64,000 bases of DNA, from positions 175,669,692 to 175,733,691 of the forward strand of contig CP136061.1 in NCBI GenBank assembly GCA_032622095.1, given 5' to 3'. Below, piece by piece: positions 22,028 to 33,219 of the stretch. The stretch's first letter is position 1. Every line of letters begins with the position of its first letter. The notes beneath the pieces were generated by a model. It was not told the origin of the DNA. It saw only the letters and a program-made list of their open reading frames with translations, and did no database searches. The stretch is from Siphonodentalium dalli. Lineage: Eukaryota; Mollusca; Scaphopoda; Gadilida; Siphonodentaliidae. The position numbers were made by a program, and so were the translations under genes.

Positions 22028-23200
22028 TAGTCTGGTCGATAAACTAAAATTTTAGGGTCAACCTAGAACAAATTTGGACTAAGTTGGTTTTTATATCATT
22101 TTGAAGAGGAAGTTCTCCTCTATAACATATCCAAAATCCGCTAAAATCCGCTTTGAGCAATTTTTGTAATTCAAGATGGCGTCCAAGATGGCTGCCATTT
22201 TCCTATAAGTCAGCTTGATGCAATTATAGTGAGAACATCTTGTCATATGTATACACTTGTATACATTTTTGTGAAGCTATAACATAACGCCATCTTTATG
22301 TGCCACAATTGAAACTTCCCGTCCAAGATGGCCGCCAAAATTGCGACCGGAAGTGGAATTCATACGTTTTTACTAATACTTTTAAGATAAGTTTCTGAGG
22401 TCTTGAACTGGTTGAGAATTGTGACTCTATTTTGTATATATAGCATGTTAACTGACCATTGGAACAATGAAATATGCTGTTCGTGGGGGTCCACACCCTT
22501 CCGATCACTCAAAAATTTGATTTTACAAAACGCGGTATAACATTTTACAAAAGATCCCCTTTGTGATTCTGGTCCATTTCACCAAGAAGTGGGAAGAACT
22601 GTGCAATGTAAGTGATCCATTCTATATCTTATTGATATTCGAACTCAATGGTACCAAAATTGTCACTTTGGCTCAAAATGGCCGCCAAAATATGGATTTT
22701 TAAAAATTATTATCCCAACGTGCCATGCAACCGCTTACAAGTTATGGTGATGTACACAAATGGCTATTCCGTATTATATACATTGAATACCAACATTTCT
22801 TATGCACCTTGATTAATTTTTACTATTTACCATTCTGAAATCACCAGAATTATGGGATTTTTCTATCACAAACAGCATCAAACTCGGCAAAAAATCACTA
22901 TCTTTAGTATCAAAGGGTCTTTTTATTTTGATATGCCTTAAATATGACATAGTGTGGTGTTTTAGACAATATTACTCAAGATTACATGCAAAATGGCAAC
23001 CAAATTTAGTAAAAAGTTTATATTCCGAACATTATTCTCGGCTGTTCCGAAATGGTAGCAAATTGTGACTCACTTGGTTATTAAAGATGCTACTTAATCA
23101 ATGGACAACTTAATCTTATATTATGGTTGTCCCAAAACCTTATGGGGCACGACAAATTAATTTTAAGGGATGCAGTATGAATTTTGCCGAACACCTCTTT
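22028..23200 (+). mobile_element. FB2 foldback-like element, left arm (outer part)
   Basis: Starts TAGTCTGGTCGATAAA. Its reverse complement is 26983-28163 (ends TTTATCGACCAGACTA-like). AAT flanks both sides (22025-22027 and 28164-28166), a likely 3-bp duplication. Landmarks are 'ATATCCAAAATCCGC', tandem 12-bp words CAAGATGGCGTC/CAAGATGGCTGC (22172-22195), 'GTGCCACAATTGAAACTTCC' and 'GGCTCAAAATGGCCGCC'. The arm is interrupted at 23200 by the twin-MITE block and resumes at 25014. Confidence 0.85.
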
Positions 23201-23657
23201 AGGTTACACTGGTGTAAATGTTTCCCATAGGCCTCAGTGCTAACGTTTTTAATAGCGTATAGTGTTGGCAATATAAATGTTGGGTCCAAAATTTTCTTTA
23301 AATCTGAAAAATTGACATTTTGGGAAACTTTTTACACAAAAAAATCATGTCTGTCTAGCAGGGAATTCGCCTTTAAATCTTATGTTTTCGTAACTAGTGT
23401 CAGAACCGCATAAAAAAATACAGTCATATTTTAGACCACACCAAAATATTCAAACTTCACTACAAAGGGTTAATTCCTGTGCCAATGGTTATTTTACCTA
23501 TGAAAAATCATAGGGAAGAGGTGTGATGATTTTTTTATGTGAAAAGCACACAAGGCTATTGACCAATCAGGGCCCAGTGTCTATTTTATTCTCTCCTATA
23601 TATTCCTCCCGCATCCGCTAGATGTCACTCGGAACCTTATTTACACCAGTGTAACCT
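23201..23657. mobile_element. MITE copy 1 (TIR AGGTTACACTGGTGTAAAT)
   Basis: 457 bp with ends AGGTTACACTGGTGTAAATG and TATTTACACCAGTGTAACCT. It is nearly identical to copy 2 (24558-25010); the only difference seen is about four extra bases (near 23250, TTTTTAATAGCG against TTTTAGCG). Non-coding; short frames are shadows. Confidence 0.9.
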
Positions 23658-24557
23658 AAAGCGATAGCCCGCTTTTTCGCGGAATAATTGTAACTCCCTA
23701 CATTTCTTCAGAATTGCCCATCAATGGAAAAAATGTGTTCAAAAACAATATCACCCCTATGGATCTTTATTTATCACACACAATTTAACCCCACCCCCTT
23801 TAACAAATTATTCATCAAAAAGGCACAGTTTTCCACCACCAGTCATGTTCAGGCCCCATTTTCACTCAGTTTTAGGGGTCTGGTGTTGCAAACTTGGATC
23901 AGCTATGGAAGACTGTACAATATTCTTTCCATGAGAGAACTTCTGGTGATGTGAGGTCATTGAGTCCAGATCTGATCAGCTGAGCATCAAGCGCATGACT
24001 TTATCAGCACATTGAAGAATAAAATATGACATTTTCAGGTCTGCAAGGGTGATCCAAGATAACTGGATGTGGGTGTATATTGAATTAGTTGAATAAAGAT
24101 ATGCTCTCTTTGAATTGCTGAAGCATTTTCTTAAATGTGTCCAAGTTTTAGTGCTATTAACCTTCAAATGACCATACCCACCAGTGGAAATGACACACTT
24201 TTATGATATATATCTGTATATCACTGGCTATAAAATCCAAAATACTTGTTAGATTAGGTTCTTATAACAATTGATATATGTGTCGTTGACATGCTCATGT
24301 TATGGGTCATTTGCATTATCATGTGACTATTACCACCTTGAAATTTTTTGAAAATACCTTGAAAAATTGGCATTTTTTATGAAAAATCTTACTATTTTTT
24401 TGGCTGATGTAAGTGAAAGAAGACATCAGCAGCAAGAATAGCCACACCAAGCATGAGATATTCATTGGACTGAAAGACCAGGCTCTGTAAAATGCATTAA
24501 AATGCTTTAAAGTGACTCCCAGGAATCAAAAATGATAAAAAGCTATTTTTTCCCTTT
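23658..24557. other. 900-bp spacer between twin MITEs
   Basis: Unique in the window, AT-rich, starts AAAGCGATAGCCCGC and ends TTTTTTCCCTTT. Minus-strand frame 23976-24167 contains ITLADLK but no recognisable domain. The MITE-spacer-MITE block interrupts the FB2 arm as one unit. Confidence 0.6.
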
Positions 24558-25010
24558 AGGTTACACTGGTGTAAATGTTTCCCATAGGCCTCAGTGCTAA
24601 CGTTTTAGCGTATAGTGTTGGCAATATAAATGTTGGGTCCAAAATTTTCTTTAAATCTGAAAAATTGACATTTTGGGAAACTTTTTACACAAAAAAATCA
24701 TGTCTGTCTAGCAGGGAATTCGCCTTTAAATCTTATGTTTTCGTAACTAGTGTCAGAACCGCATAAAAAAATACAGTCATATTTTAGACCACACCAAAAT
24801 ATTCAAACTTCACTACAAAGGGTTAATTCCTGTGCCAATGGTTATTTTACCTATGAAAAATCATAGGGAAGAGGTGTGATGATTTTTTTATGTGAAAAGC
24901 ACACAAGGCTATTGACCAATCAGGGCCCAGTGTCTATTTTATTCTCTCCTATATATTCCTCCCGCATCCGCTAGATGTCACTCGGAACCTTATTTACACC
25001 AGTGTAACCT
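24558..25010. mobile_element. MITE copy 2
   Basis: 453 bp, direct repeat of copy 1 and in the same orientation. The FB2 arm resumes directly after it (TTTGGGATTATGTCC). TTT lies at the outer edge on both sides of the block, a possible 3-bp duplication. Confidence 0.9.
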
Positions 25011-25013
25011 TTT

Positions 25014-25125
25014 GGGATTATGTCCATATTTTTTACGGAAACGGACGGAACGTTGAACCCGAACTGACAGGTATCATATTATGTGGCTACTCTGGCCCAT
25101 TAGCATCAAAATTGATTAACTTATA
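25014..25125 (+). mobile_element. FB2 left arm, inner part
   Basis: Matches the reverse complement of about 26865-26980 ('GAACGTTGAACCCGAACTG', 'TGGCTACTCTGGCCCATTAG'). This shows that the twin-MITE block was inserted into a pre-existing arm. Confidence 0.8.
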
Positions 25126-25249
25126 AACTATTGTCAGGAAAACCGTTTTCTTCACATTGCATATAAAACGCAATTAATGTGGAGAACACTATGATATTAC
25201 CTCTATCGATTAACATATCCTTGAGTTATTGTGGAAAGTGATAGTCACA

Positions 25250-26855
25250 CAAAGGTGCACCAGTACAAATCACACATGAGCATGCAGTCACTCCATATAT
25301 ACATACATGAATACCACGTGAATGGCCATGTGCCACTCGCTGTATAGACATACACCTCACCCATTACCATACAGCCACAATTGGGTTTACCCATACACCA
25401 ACGCATGGTCATATAGCCGTGAATAACATTGCAGACACACCAGGTATACTCCCACACATCACATGACCTGTATACATATTCACTACATACATGAACACAA
25501 AGTAACCTCTTGTATACCTATTCGCCTAACCATAGGCCATACAGTCACTCCATGTATATGTATTTGCCACATGCATAGCTATACAGCCACTAAATATATA
25601 CATATACACCTCACCGATGACCATACAGTCACTCCATACCTGTTCGCTACATCCATTGTTATATATTACTTCTTGTATATCTATTTGCCTCACCAGTGGT
25701 CATACAGTCTCACTCCCTGTATATATACATATTTGCGATACCCATGGCCATATAGCCACTCAAGATATACATATACACCCAACCCAAAACCATAGAGTCA
25801 CTCTAGGTATATACATATAACCTCACAAAAGTGGCCTTACAGCCCTTCTAGATATATCAATGTATCGTACCGCGCATACGGCCGTTCATACACTCCAGAC
25901 TTGCATATACACCTGACCCATGACATTTCAGCTTCTCGCTGTATACGCATAAACTAGATTCGTGATCATAGTCACTCCTTGTATATCAATTCACCCCACC
26001 ATTAATTTTGTCATACTGTCAATCCCCATATACATATGTACATATTGGCCGTGCCATGGCCATGTAGTCACTCATGATATACATATACACCTCACCCATG
26101 ACACAGCGTCACTCCAGGTGTGTATATATTCCTCACCAATGGCCATACAACCCTTAGATATACCAATACCCCGCACACACGGCCATTCGTACACGTCAGA
26201 CTTGCATATACAGCTCAATCGTGACAATTCAGCCACTCGCTGTATACATATACACCCTCTCCACGAGCATTCAGCTAGTTACTGTATTCTTGTACACACC
26301 ACCAAAGACAATACAATAGTACATATTAACATATACATCCCATCCATCACCATGAGGTTGCTCTCTATATACACTAGCCGCCAATGGCCATCAAAGTGTA
26401 CTCCAGGTATGCATATACACTTCAACAATGACCGTGCAGTCATTCCGTGTATACATATACACATTGCCCATAACCACACAACCACACCCTATTTATACAT
26501 ACACCCATCCATTACCATACATCCAACATGTGTATACATATACACCCGCCCATGACAATACATCCACCCAATGTACATATGTACAGCCCACCACTGACCA
26601 CACAATCACTCCATGTATACATACAGGACAGTGTAGCTGCTCTCGTTATGACCATACACCACTTCAATGACCAGACAGCCACTCACTGTAAACATGTTCA
26701 CATCACACATCAGCATACAGCTACTCCTTTACATCTCACTATGGACATCCCATCCATGACCATATAGTCACACGTATAACTATTCACACCATTCATGAAT
26801 ACAATAGTTCCATGTATACCTACTCACATCGCCTATGACCAGACAATCAACAGAC
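25250..26855 (+). repeat. Minisatellite core of FB2, about 42-bp period
   Basis: Roughly 38 degenerate units of the type 'ATACAGTCACTCCATGTATA' plus 'CATATACACCTCACCCATGACC'. Successive ACAGTC/ACAGCC words at 25541, 25583 and 25625 are exactly 42 bp apart; later units drift. Because 42 is divisible by three, long repetitive open frames (His, Ile, Thr, Tyr-rich) arise. They are not treated as genes. Confidence 0.9.
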
Positions 26856-26864
26856 ATACACACT

Positions 26865-28163
26865 GTATTAAGTTGATCAATGTTGATGCTAATGGACCAG
26901 AATAGCCACTTAATATGATCCATCTCAGTTCGGTTTCATGCAACGTTCTGCCCATTTCCGTTCAAAAACAAGGAAGCTTTACGCAAAATCCATATTGCAT
27001 TCATCAAAATGAATTTGTCATGACTCGTAGGGTACCGGGGCAATCAGAATAGAACATTTAGTTGATTAAGTAGCACGTGAGTCACAATTGATTATGTATA
27101 CATATACACCACGTATATACACATATGTTTATGTATATCATAATGTTTACCAACTTGGTTGCCATTTTGGAAGCCATCTTGAGTAATTTTGTCTAACACA
27201 ACTCAGTGTGACACATGTAACACATATCAAAACAATAAACATCTTTGATACCAAACATTGTTCCATTTTACTTTCAAAATATGGCTCAAACCTGAACAGC
27301 GATTTTTTTGCCGATTTTGATATCAGGATTGTGACAGAAAATTTCGAATAATTCTGGTAATTTCAGTGGTTAAAATAGTAACAAAATACCAAAGGTGCAT
27401 CAGAAATGTTAGTACTCAAGCTATATAAGACATACTAGTCAACTGTGTGCATCACCCTAACTTGTAAGCAGTTGCGTGGCACGCTGGGATAATAATTAAC
27501 ATTTTCCATATTTTGGTGGCCATATTGGCAGCCATTTTGAGCCAAAGTGACAATTTTGGTACCTTTGAATTAGAATATCAATAAGATATAGAATGGATCA
27601 GTTACATTGCACAGTTCTTCCCACTTCTTGATGAAATATGATTAGAATCTTGGGGATCTTTTGTGAAATGTTATACCGCGTTTTGTAAAATAGATTTTTT
27701 GAGTGATCAGAAGGGGTGTGGACCTCACGAACAGCATATTTCATTGCTCCAATTGTCATTTAACATGCTGTATACAAAATAAAGCCAAAATTCTCAACCA
27801 GTTCCAAACCACGGACACTTATCTTAAAGATATTATTAAAAAAACGTAAAAAATCCACTTCCGGTCGCCATTTTAACGGCCATCTTGGACGGGGAGTTCC
27901 AATTTTGGCACATAAAGATGGCGTTATGTATTAGCTTCACAAAAATGTATACATGTGTATATATATGACAAGATGTTCTCACTATAATTGCATCAAGCTG
28001 ACTTATATGAAAATGGCAGCCATCTTGGACGCCATCTTGAATTACAAAAAATGCTCAAAGCGGATTTTGGATATGTTATGGAGGATATATTCCTCTTCAA
28101 AATGATATACAAACCAACTTAGTCCAAATTTTTTCTAGGTCAAACCTTTTATCGACCAGACTA
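26865..28163 (-). mobile_element. FB2 right arm
   Basis: Reverse complement of 22028-23200 and 25014-25125 ('TTCCGGTCGCCATTTTAACG' 27861, 'CAGCCATCTTGGACGCCATC' 28017, 'TATCGACCAGACTA' at the tip). Arm length is about 1.3 kb. Interior coding sequence is absent, so transposition would depend on enzymes in trans. Confidence 0.85.
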
Positions 28164-28292
28164 AATATGTTATGATGGTCGCTAAGACATTATAAGGACA
28201 CAATTATCTTATTAACATGTTAGTTATATATAATCAAAAAGTTCGGCTATATACATAAAACAAATTTGCATGAAACTTCTTTATAGAGGAGA
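28164..28292 (+). other. 3' end of LTR-retrotransposon interior with purine tract
   Basis: The residual interior after FB2 ends in TATAGAGGAGA immediately before the 3' LTR: a short polypurine tract used for plus-strand priming in LTR elements. Confidence 0.65.
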
Positions 28293-28503
28293 TGTGTTAT
28301 ATGTCGTATATCTATCTACAGACATTGAGTGAAATGTTAACATAGATATGTACCGCCTACGCTATATATATTGGTGCATGCCATGTGTGAGGAAATGCCA
28401 CAGCTAGAGTTAGACCAGATGCTTGTATATTGTAGGTGGAGTTGAATAATAGAATTAGAGCTTGACCGACGTCTTGTTTAGTCAATCCCTAAAGAACATA
28501 ACA
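28293..28503 (+). repeat. 3' LTR (211 bp)
   Basis: Two mismatches against the 5' LTR. Followed by GATAC (28504-28508), matching the duplication before the 5' LTR. Confidence 0.97.
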
Positions 28504-29479
28504 GATACCATGGCGTTATCACAATGTATATCTAGAAATGGGTAGACTGCAATATAATAGCACACAATAATCAGAGTTGTTGTGCTTTTGTATTCTGCCA
28601 TACAGAAATTTCTAAAACTGATTTTTTTTCTTCTGAATTTTGGGGTGGGGGTGACACAATCTACCACCACATAGCATCTATGGCAAAGACTGACATCTTT
28701 ATCCTACAATCATATGCAGTATATGTTTCCTCAAGTTTCTAGATTATATACGGGATCTCCATTCAATGCAATATTGAATAATCGCCTATTAAGAGTGGCG
28801 AAACAACTGAAAATTAATTATTTTTTTGTCTATTTTCCAAGTAAATTTAAGAAATTTTCACATCTATCACGCCAATCATGGCATTTTAATACTTTTTATT
28901 TATAAGTATGTAACCTGCTATATCGTAGCACAAAAATATCCGGAATACATGTGCTTTGTTATTCATTTGTGCCGAATTCTCCTAAAACAGTGACTTTTTG
29001 CTGAATTTTGGGGTGAGGGTTGAAATAATCTTACATAACACAGCACGTGTTAAATATAATGACATATTCAGCATATTGTCGTATGCGGTATATATATCCG
29101 CACTTTTCTAGACCATATACGATATCCATGGTCAAAACAATATTGATCTTTCGCCCATTAAGTGAGGCAATTTTTTTTTTAAATTGCGCTGTTTTGTCTA
29201 TTTTTACAATAAATCTAAAAACAATCTTCGTTATATCAGAGAAATCGTAACACTATTGTAGTAAATATCTCGAGGTATGTAGACTACAATATTTTAGCGC
29301 AAAATGTTTTCGTTTCTATACTTTTCTTTCTCATTTTGCCGCATTTTGGCACTTAATCCGCTAAAAATCATCTTTTCATCATTTGTATATTTCACACCGG
29401 GTCCTACCCGCTGTGGAATATCATAACCTTCAAAATGATGTATCACAAGCTTGTGTGTGGTGCCGATGGATTAAACTTT
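28504..29479 (-). mobile_element. FB1 right arm, outer part
   Basis: Reverse complement of 15535-16500: 'GGCACTTAATCCGCTAAAAA' (29347), 'TTCACACCGGGTCCTACC' (29390), 'GTGGTGCCGATGGATTAAAC' at the tip. It contains the same tandem 355-bp units in reverse. It continues 19998-20342 after removal of the LTR element. Confidence 0.8.
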
Positions 29480-29650
29480 CTGAAATCAGTTCCGTCCGCA
29501 CCACTATTATGAAGGGTGATAGACATTGTCAGATTTACCAAATTTAAGCCACAACATCATTCACGGACTTATTAAGTATTTCATACTTATGCAGTGACAA
29601 TTGTCATATCCTTTTATATAGGATCAATAGAAATAAGGTGGTTCTTTTTT

Positions 29651-30173
29651 GTCCCCTGAAAAATTTATTTTTGGGGGACTATAGAAACGGGCTCTGTCCG
29701 TTCGTCCGCACGTCCGTCGAGCTGTCCATTCGTACGTCACACTTTTGAGTACCTTCATGGTGTAATCAACTCCTCCTACAGTTTTCAATCTAGAGATTTG
29801 AAACTTCAGAATATTGTTGCCCATATATTGAAGATGTGCAACATGTATATAGATGACAGAAAAAATATTTTTTGACGGAGTTATTATTAACCCTTTTCGA
29901 CTTTGAAAATTTCAACATTTTGTATAATCTTCTGTATGAGGGTATCTTCGTGGTGTAATCAACTCCTTCTACAGTATTGATCGTAGATATTTGAAATTCA
30001 GAGTATTGTTACCCACATATTGGAGATGTGCAACATGTATATAGATGACGGAATTTTTTTTTTTTTACGGAGTTATTATTATTAACCCTTATCGACATTT
30101 TTTAAATTTCTTCAACAAAGCAGCATCGACTTGTCACGTTTTCGGGGGAGACTGTGGTCAGCTCACCTTTTAT
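29651..30173 (+). mobile_element. Family C hairpin/core-repeat element, short copy
   Basis: The 5' hairpin GTCCCCTGAAAAA...TTTTTGGGGGAC (29651-29679) with ACTATAGAAA is followed by a TCCGTTCGTCCGCACGTCCG tract and about two modules ('CTTCATGGTGTAATCAACTC', 'GTGCAACATGTATATAGATG'). The 3' end is CGGGGGAGACTGTGGTCAGCTC (30143-30164). Same family as 33220-34050. Confidence 0.8.
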
Positions 30174-30180
30174 TATATTT

Positions 30181-30452
30181 GACTTACCAAAGTCTAAGTT
30201 TGGTTGGGATTCTCTGGAGTCACCATCTGGCTGGAGGGGTCAAATGAGATGATGCGCACGCAATCCTTCACTAACTAGTCAGATCTTTAAAGTATGACAG
30301 AGCACAAATTTCACCTCAATAAGGAGGGAAATAACCCACTGACCAGGGTGGGCATTTGACCCCTCCAGCCAGATGGGGACTCTAGAGAATCCCAACCAAA
30401 CTTTCGTATAATTGGTAAATTCTCTGACGTTACCATCTGCTGGGGGTCAAAT
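30181..30452 (-). repeat. Inverted and direct repeats of a DIRS-like element end
   Basis: A 50-bp word (AGTTTGGTTGGGATTCTCTG...GGAGGGGTCAAATG) occurs at 30199-30252, inverted at 30352-30405 and partly again in direct orientation at 30415-30452. DIRS-type retroelements end in inverted repeats plus an internal complementary region, and DIRS-like coding remains lie just to the right, so I read this as that end. Confidence 0.6.
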
Positions 30453-30552
30453 GAGATATCAAAGCCAAAATTTGTGTCCAGAGACCTATTAAATGTATAC
30501 CTGGCAAGGAACAGTTGATAATTTCATGTACATGTAGCATAACTCAACTCAC

Positions 30553-30735
30553 CTAATGGTTGAGAACGACATCTGCAAACTGTGTGTTGGCTACTATTGA
30601 TTTATTGTAGTATTTGGCATACATTGATTCCGTTGACCAGCCAGCTATCTGCATAATGTCGTCAACAGAAACTGAGTTGCAAATGCTTTAGAAGTTGCCA
30701 CACCGTGGATAGTGTGAGGTGATAATTTTTTGCAG
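30553..30735 (-). pseudogene. DIRS-like tyrosine recombinase C-terminus
   Basis: The minus strand reads PHTIHGVATSKAFAT, then after a frame break SVDDIMQIAGWSTESMYAKY and YNKS, to a stop at 30553-30555. This matches the end of tyrosine recombinases: HxxR box, GW/GH box and nucleophilic tyrosine. The box arginine appears as histidine (HTIH), so it is probably inactive. Placed after the RNase H remnant in transcription order, as in DIRS elements. Confidence 0.75.
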
Positions 30736-30754
30736 CAGTGTTCGCGCTGGACCA

Positions 30755-30880
30755 AAAAATCGTTTGGCCAAAAGTTTAGCCAAATGAAAATTTTATTAGT
30801 CAAATGATAAAAACTTTGGCCAAATGGATTTTGGCCAAATTAAAAAAAACTTTGGCCAAATAAAATCCTCATTTTCTGGG
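30755..30880. repeat. TTTGGCCAAA word array
   Basis: Six or more copies of GGCCAAA/TTTGGCC-type words with spacing of about 15-25 bp, inside the DIRS remnant. No terminal repeats recognised. Confidence 0.6.
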
Positions 30881-31542
30881 CGGTTCACAATTAATGACTA
30901 AAATATTTGTTTTAAACCTTATTTGTTACTCAGAATAAAAACATAATTAAAACAACACAAAAACAATGTTAAAAACAATATTATACGAACATAGGTATCA
31001 CACAGGCAGATAAATTCATAAAACATTAATATATAATAGGGAGAGATTTCACATCGGACCATTCGCAAAAAGCCCAGTGAAAATTTTATATAATTATAAT
31101 CACACAAATCCGCTAAACCAATTGTAATTACTCTATGTCGATGACACCATGACGGTCGCGAACTATTGCTTATTATAGTAAGGTGATAACTGTTGAATAG
31201 CTATTGTATTCAAACATTTTATGGTGTGAAGCCAGGTTATTAGACGGGATGCAGTTTATGACCCAATTACATAACCACTGAGTTAAGAACGGCTCATCTG
31301 TCAGGAACAAAGCATTTAGGTAACATTACAGGTGACAGTTCCTTAAGGTATGTCAGAACGGTAGAAACTTCTCATGTTGATGTGTATTTATCAGTAGGTG
31401 GACAGATTTTAAAAGACACCTTTTAAATGACGTATGACCAATGGGTGAAACCCGAACGTATGAAAAAGTTTACTCAGGAAATCCAAAGCTTGCGTTAAGA
31501 GGCTTCAGTACTAATAACTTTGATCTTACGGCAAAAGTTGAA
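30881..31542. other. Unclassified stretch within the DIRS remnant
   Basis: Sits where a DIRS element would encode the region between RNase H and recombinase. No domain recognised on either strand. Confidence 0.4.
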
Positions 31543-32035
31543 TCACTTTTTGAAATAGATCGCATATTGGTTCTTTGTGGAGGTCATCCAAGAGGACATG
31601 ATAATGGTGGTAGACCGTTCAGAAATTTGTCTACTTTTAAGTGATCGCCGGAGATCAAACATGCCATGAGGTTCAATGTTTTGTACAGTGGGTGCATGGT
31701 ATCGCTGCTCAGGAGGCTCAGAGTCACTGGTGTCCGTGGAATCATCCGAGGGAAATCTGCACATTTCCAGAAGACTCACAAACCAAACCTGGCTTGGCCA
31801 AACTGGAGTAATGATGATACAGTCACCACTGTCCTGACATTTGTAGAACTGCATTTACGATACTGAAATGAGGAAAAGCATACAATAATGAATCAGTCCA
31901 TGACATTGAGAAATCATTTATTTCCAATGCCCCAGGATCTGAAAACCATGACATATTTGGGGATCTGATGATTGAGTCTGGTTGCAAATAAGTCTATTTT
32001 GGGTTTTCCCCAAATTTTTGTCAAAGCTTCAAAAT
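31543..32035 (-). pseudogene. DIRS-like RNase H region
   Basis: The minus strand from about 32030 reads PKIDLFATRLNHQIPKYV, then a frame change, SWFSDPGALEI-like, AFPHFSIVNAVLQ, and DCIIITPVWPSQVWFVSLLE. These match the RNase H/connection segment of DIRS retroelements (IDLFAT..N, YAFPPF, PyWptqpW). Stops and frameshifts are present. The tail 31543-31640 loses similarity. Its order relative to the recombinase agrees with one minus-strand element. Confidence 0.8.
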
Positions 32036-32090
32036 AAGCAGTATGCAGTTGTATGGGTTCCGTCCAGTTATTTTTACATGAGTTACGGTC

Positions 32091-33215
32091 CTTTTTGTCT
32101 GCCGACCCAACGGGTTCGGAGGACTATTATAATCAGCGTGTCCGTGCGTCCGTCCGTCCGTCCGTGCGTCCGTCCGAGGTTTCCGGATGATAACTTTAGT
32201 TAGAGTGAACCAAATTAAATTAAATTTGGTATGTGGGTTTACTAGCAGAAAAGACAGGTCAAGTTTGAATTCTGGTTCTGTCCGCCAATTTTCACCAGAG
32301 TTATGTCCCTTTTTTCGACTTAGAATTTGACCGTCTGTTAACATTTTTGGTTTCCGACCGATAACTCCAGTTTGGATTATTTGATCTGAAACAAAGTTGG
32401 TATGTGTATTTCCCAGCTAAAGATACAGGCCAAGTTCGAATATGGGTTCCGTCCGCCAATTTTCACCAGAGTTATGTCCCTTTTTTTCGACTTAGAATTT
32501 GACCGTCTGTTAACATTTTTGGTTTCCGACCGATAACTCCAGTTTGGATTATTTGATCTGAACCAAAGTTGGTATGTGTATTTCCCAGCTAAAGATACAG
32601 GCCAAGTTCGAATATGGGTTCCGTCCAATTATTTTTACATGAGTTACGGCCCTTTTTGTCATTCTGTTTTTCTTCTATTTTTTGGTTTCAGGATGATAAC
32701 TTGATTTTGGATTGTTTATATGCAAAACCCGTGGATTACTTATATCAAAATACAGCTCAAGTTCGAATTTCGGTTTAATCCGATAATTTTTGCAAGAGTT
32801 ATGGCCCTTTTTTACTTAGAATTTTTGCCAATTTGAGGTTTCCGGATGATAACTTTAGTAAATGTGTACTGAATGAAATTAAATTTGGTATGTAGGTTTA
32901 CTAGCATTAAAGACAGGTTTTTATGCGCAAACAACGGTCGTATCAAGCCAACGCTTAGAGGCGGACATGAGGTTCTACCGACCTTTTATTCAACTTAGAA
33001 TTTGACCAATTTCATAACATTTTGGTTTCCGACCGATAACTCCAGTTTTGATTATTTGAGCTGAACCAAAGCTGGTATGTGTATTTCCCAGCTAAAACTA
33101 CAGGCCAAGTTTGAATATAGGTTCTGTCTAATTATTTTTACATGAGTTTATGGCCATTTTTCGACTTAGAATTTGACAGCATTTTGGCATTGAAATTTAT
33201 ATGGTATATCAGATT
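32091..33215 (+). mobile_element. Family D hairpin/core-repeat element(s)
   Basis: The 5' hairpin GTCTGCCGACCCAACGGGTTCGGAGGAC (32098-32125) is followed by ACTATTATAATC, a TCCGTCCGTCCGTGCG tract and modules of about 170-190 bp ('GACCGATAACTCCAGTTTGG', 'CAAGTTCGAATATGGGTTCC', 'CACCAGAGTTATGTCCC'). A probable 3' end is GAGGCGGACATGAGG near 32960. Further D modules continue to 33215, perhaps a second truncated copy. A D module also precedes the hairpin (32065-32090). Confidence 0.7.
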
Positions 33216-33219
33216 TTCT

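Larger units (their letters stand above)
20343..28503 (+). mobile_element. LTR retrotransposon, Ty3/gypsy-like, internally deleted
   Basis: The complete unit is 5' LTR, primer binding site, gag, zinc-knuckle region, the last part of integrase, a non-coding 6.4-kb interior filled by FB2, a purine tract (28283-28292, AGAGGAGA) and the 3' LTR. Protease, reverse transcriptase, RNase H and most of integrase are missing: the coding sequence jumps from the second zinc knuckle to integrase within about 50 bp near 21450. It could only have moved with proteins supplied elsewhere. It is inserted in the right arm of FB1. Confidence 0.92.

Noticed and set aside
25463-26767. Long open frames (up to 197 codons) over the 42-bp repeats
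   Set aside because: The 42-bp unit is a multiple of three, so several frames stay open; composition is purely repetitive and no start context or domain is visible.
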